Of a stretch of DNA of 64,000 nt, positions 61,282-64,000 are shown one piece after another. The notes beneath the pieces are model-generated. The model did no database searches and had not been told where the DNA came from. It was given only the letters and a program-made list of their open reading frames with translations. Every line of letters begins with the position of its first letter. The first letter of the stretch is position 1. Where the stretch lies: NCBI RefSeq assembly GCF_030272615.1, contig NC_081408.1:624092383-624156382 (forward strand), written 5' to 3'. Origin of the DNA: Cryptomeria japonica (lineage: Eukaryota; Streptophyta; Pinopsida; Cupressales; Cupressaceae). A program made the translations under genes and the position numbers.

Positions 61282-64000
61282 TACCCACCAAGTCTAGATC
61301 CCATTGAGAAAACAACCACGAGCTCACCAAAGGATGGATTTCTTGTGTTGGTACATGTATGAGGTTGTTGTGAATCTGACATTGTTTGCACGTCTTTGCA
61401 TATGTGAATGAATCTTTTTCCATATTAGGCCAATAATAACCTAATCGTAAGAGTTTCTTAGCCAGTGTGAGACCACTTGAATGAGTGCCACAAATACCTT
61501 CATGGACTTCGTTTAAAGCCTCTCAAATTCATCACATTCAAGACACCTGAGGAGAGTACCATCCAGACCTTGTCTATAAAGGGTATCAGTGACTATAGTA
61601 TAATGAGTGGATTTACGGATAAAATTTTACTTTTGGTTTCTTAAGAGGTCAGGGGGAGGATATTATCTTTTAGGTATGTGTAAGTTTGGCCATAGTAGGA
61701 GGAATTGGGTCCAAATATTTGACAAACCAGTTGGGTATCAAGGGAGTCATGAGCTGGGTAAAATAATTCTTCCACCATGAATTTGTAACGCTCTTTATTT
61801 TCTTGTGTTTTCAAGAGAGATGCAATAGTAGTCATGGCATGTGCTTCTTTGTTTTCATTCCTTGGGATTTGTGTGAAAGTAATCACAGAAAAGTACTTTT
61901 TGAAGTCGTCAATCAGCTTCTTATAAGGCATGAGTTTATCATCCTTGGTTTGATATTTGTCATTAATCTGATTGATCACTAATTAAGAATCTCCATAAAC
62001 TTGTAGCTCTTTGATGTTTCATTCAATAGTCATTTTGATTCCAATGACTAATGCCTCATACTCTATTGTATTGTTGGTAGATGGAAAGCTCAATCTGTAT
62101 TATTTTGGGATTGTATGCCCTTGAGGTGTTATGAAAAGTATGCGAGCACCTTATCCATGTTGTGTGTAGGAACCATCAAAATACAACTCCCAGGTTTTCT
62201 TGATGACTGTGAGAACATCTGCATCAGGAAATTCAATCTGCAATAGAGTATCATCAGGTAGGGGTGCTTCTGCTAGTTGATTAGTGATCACTTGTCCTTT
62301 TATAGCCTTTATATTGACATTATTGATATCGAACTCACTTAGGATCATGACCCATTTTGCTAGTAGACCTGTCAATGTTGCCTTGCTAAGGAGATACTTT
62401 AGAGGGTCTATTTTTGCTAAAAACTTAATGGAATGAGTTAGCATATAATGCTATAGCTTTTGGGATGTGAACACTACTGCTAAACACATTTTCTCCATTG
62501 ATGTGTACTTAAGCTTGTAGCCAACTAGAGTTTTGTTGATGTTATATATCGCTCTCTCCTTTCCTTATTGATCTTGTTGTGCAAGAAGAGTTCCCAATGA
62601 TACTGTTTTGGTAGAAATGTAGAGTAACAAATGCTTTTCTTTGATTGACAATTATAAGACATGTGGAGTTACCAGATATTCTTTTATTTTGTTAAAGGCT
62701 TGTTCACATTTATCATCCCACCTGAATGAAACTTTTTTGTGCAAGAGGTGTGTGAATGGATGACACTTGTCAACCAGTTGAGCTATAAACCTTCTTATAG
62801 AGTGCAACCTTCCTTGGAGAGAACGTATTTGATTGATGTTCTTGGGCAATTCCATTTCCATGATAACCTTTACCTTGGTCGGATCCACTTCTATTCCACA
62901 ATCTAAAATGATGTATCCCAAAATTTTACCTAATGTGACCCCAAAAGCACACTTTTTTGGGTTTTGCCTCAACTTGTACTATTCTAGTTTATCAAATATC
63001 TTATCTAGAATCTCCAGATGTCCTTTCCTTGTGTGTGATTGTCCCAGTATGTCATCTACATAATCTTCCATGTATTTATCCATCATGTCATGGAAAATGT
63101 TGTCATATCTCTTTGGTATGTAGCACCTGCATTCTTTAGTCCAAACGTCATGACGTTCTAGCAGAAAGTGCCCTAGGGGCATGTGAAAGTTGTCTTCTCC
63201 TGATCTTCATGTGCTATTTTGATTTGGTTATACCCTGAGAATCCATCCATTAGAGATAACATCTCATGTCCATCTGTTAGATCGACGATGATATCGATGC
63301 TTGGTAATGGAAAATCATCTTTTGTACATGCTTCATTCAGGTCTCTAAAGTCAGTGCACACTTTTATACTCTTGTCTGGCTTGGAAATAGGTACAATATT
63401 GGACACCCAATCTAGATATGTGACTGGTCTTATGAATCCTATGTCCAACAACTTCTTTAGTTTTTTTTTATGAGAAGAGCTATGTGAGGATGCATCTTTC
63501 TCAATTTTTGTTTGAAAAGTTTAGCTCTGAGAGCGACATTTAGGTGATGCATTATGAGTTCTTTATCTAACCCTGGCATGTCTGCATATGACCAGGCAAA
63601 GTTAATTTGTCTCCTCTTCAAGAAATCACTATAATCTTGTCTCTCTTGCTTTGACAGTGATGTTGTTGGATGTAAGATCTTAGGATTCTCCGAGTTGCCA
63701 ATATTAACTGCTTCCGTCAGCTCAATCAATATGACAGATCTCTCTTGAAAATATTAAGGTAGAGTGTCAAATACCCCATCTTCCGGTGCCTCAAGGAGGT
63801 TTTCACCATCAGATACTCCCTTTGTTTTTACTTTTGATTGATCTAATGTTACCATCAAGTGATTTTCAGCATTAGGTCTATTTTTTTTCTTTTATTTCAG
63901 TTTTGCGACGGAAAGATTTGACACCCCCTGACTAGAAGATGCATAAATGAAATCACTAGTGGAATTCATGTTTGGGGTTTTAGGTTCGACAATATTGAGA
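61282..64000 (-). pseudogene. Tat-like pol: RT, two RNase H domains, integrase zinc finger (partial)
   Basis: From the right edge on the minus strand: linker (63457-63960), RT with VCTDFRDLNEAC, MDGFSGYNQI and YVDDILG (62980-63451), then GYIILDCGIEVDPTKV. RNase H 1 is at 62150-62760 (ISTKTVSLGTLLAQ, AKWVMILSEFDI). A second, RVT_3-type RNase H is at 61700-62190 (WELYFDGSYTQHG, NNTIEYEAL, VINQINDKYQ, PRNENKEAHA). The integrase HHCC finger with CKQCQ is at about 61370-61510. Frameshifts near 63180 and 63455 plus multiple stops break it. Protease and gag lie beyond the window. Confidence 0.87.

Larger units (their letters stand above)
52009..64000 (-). mobile_element. Tat-like Ty3/gypsy element, partial (5' part beyond the window)
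   Basis: Minus-strand order from the right edge: linker, RT, RNase H, a second archaeal-type RNase H, integrase, a noncoding region holding an antisense PMD gene, polypurine tract and 3' LTR. Dual RNase H is the hallmark of the Tat lineage. The element is interrupted by a truncated LINE (59185-61266). Gag, protease and the 5' LTR are outside the window. All genes are broken. Confidence 0.85.

Overview
The window looks like nuclear DNA of a seed plant with a large, repeat-rich genome. Evidence: plant-type Ty1/copia and Ty3/gypsy elements with tRNA-iMet and tRNA-Asp primer sites, plant L1-type LINEs with an RNase H domain, DUF4283 gag-like proteins, a plant mobile domain (PMD), 5S rRNA-derived fragments and long (TA)n tracts. 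A gymnosperm or large-genome angiosperm would fit; the species cannot be named from the sequence. I see no intact host gene. Every long coding region is a broken retroelement gene, mostly interrupted by stops that C-to-T changes would explain.

Layout. 1-9388: AT-rich DNA with a tandem duplication, a possible DUF1218 gene fragment, two 5S-like pieces, a (TA)n tract and a decayed minus-strand coding-like stretch. 9389-30738: one L1-type LINE on the minus strand, bounded by a perfect 16-bp target-site duplication (TSD). It is about 8.06 kb once two nested copia elements are subtracted: Copia-1 (12785-19479, plus strand, TSD GGGAG) and Copia-2 (20992-27542, minus strand, TSD GCCAT). The LINE reads ORF1 (DUF4283 and knuckle), ORF2 (endonuclease, RT, zf-RVT, RNase H) and then an unexpected ORF3. 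30739-31862: unassigned. 31863-52008: an old minus-strand copia (Copia-3) cut by a LINE-like composite insertion (34046-37352) and by a second copia (Copia-4, 38394-52008). Copia-4 was in turn hit by an 11-kb Athila-like gypsy element (38527-49584, TSD CATAG) and by an ORF1-only LINE (50119-51756). 52009-64000: a minus-strand Tat-like gypsy element with two RNase H domains and an antisense PMD gene. It is cut by a 5'-truncated LINE (59185-61266) and runs off the right edge.

Most notable point: the LINE's ORF3 and the extra ORF between pol and the 3' LTR of the Athila-like element are homologous. They share the MGG start, residue spacing and a conserved core, so two unrelated retroelement classes carry the same accessory protein. 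The TSD places ORF3 inside the LINE. The Tat-like element carries a different accessory gene (PMD) in antisense, so three retroelements here carry non-replicative cargo genes.
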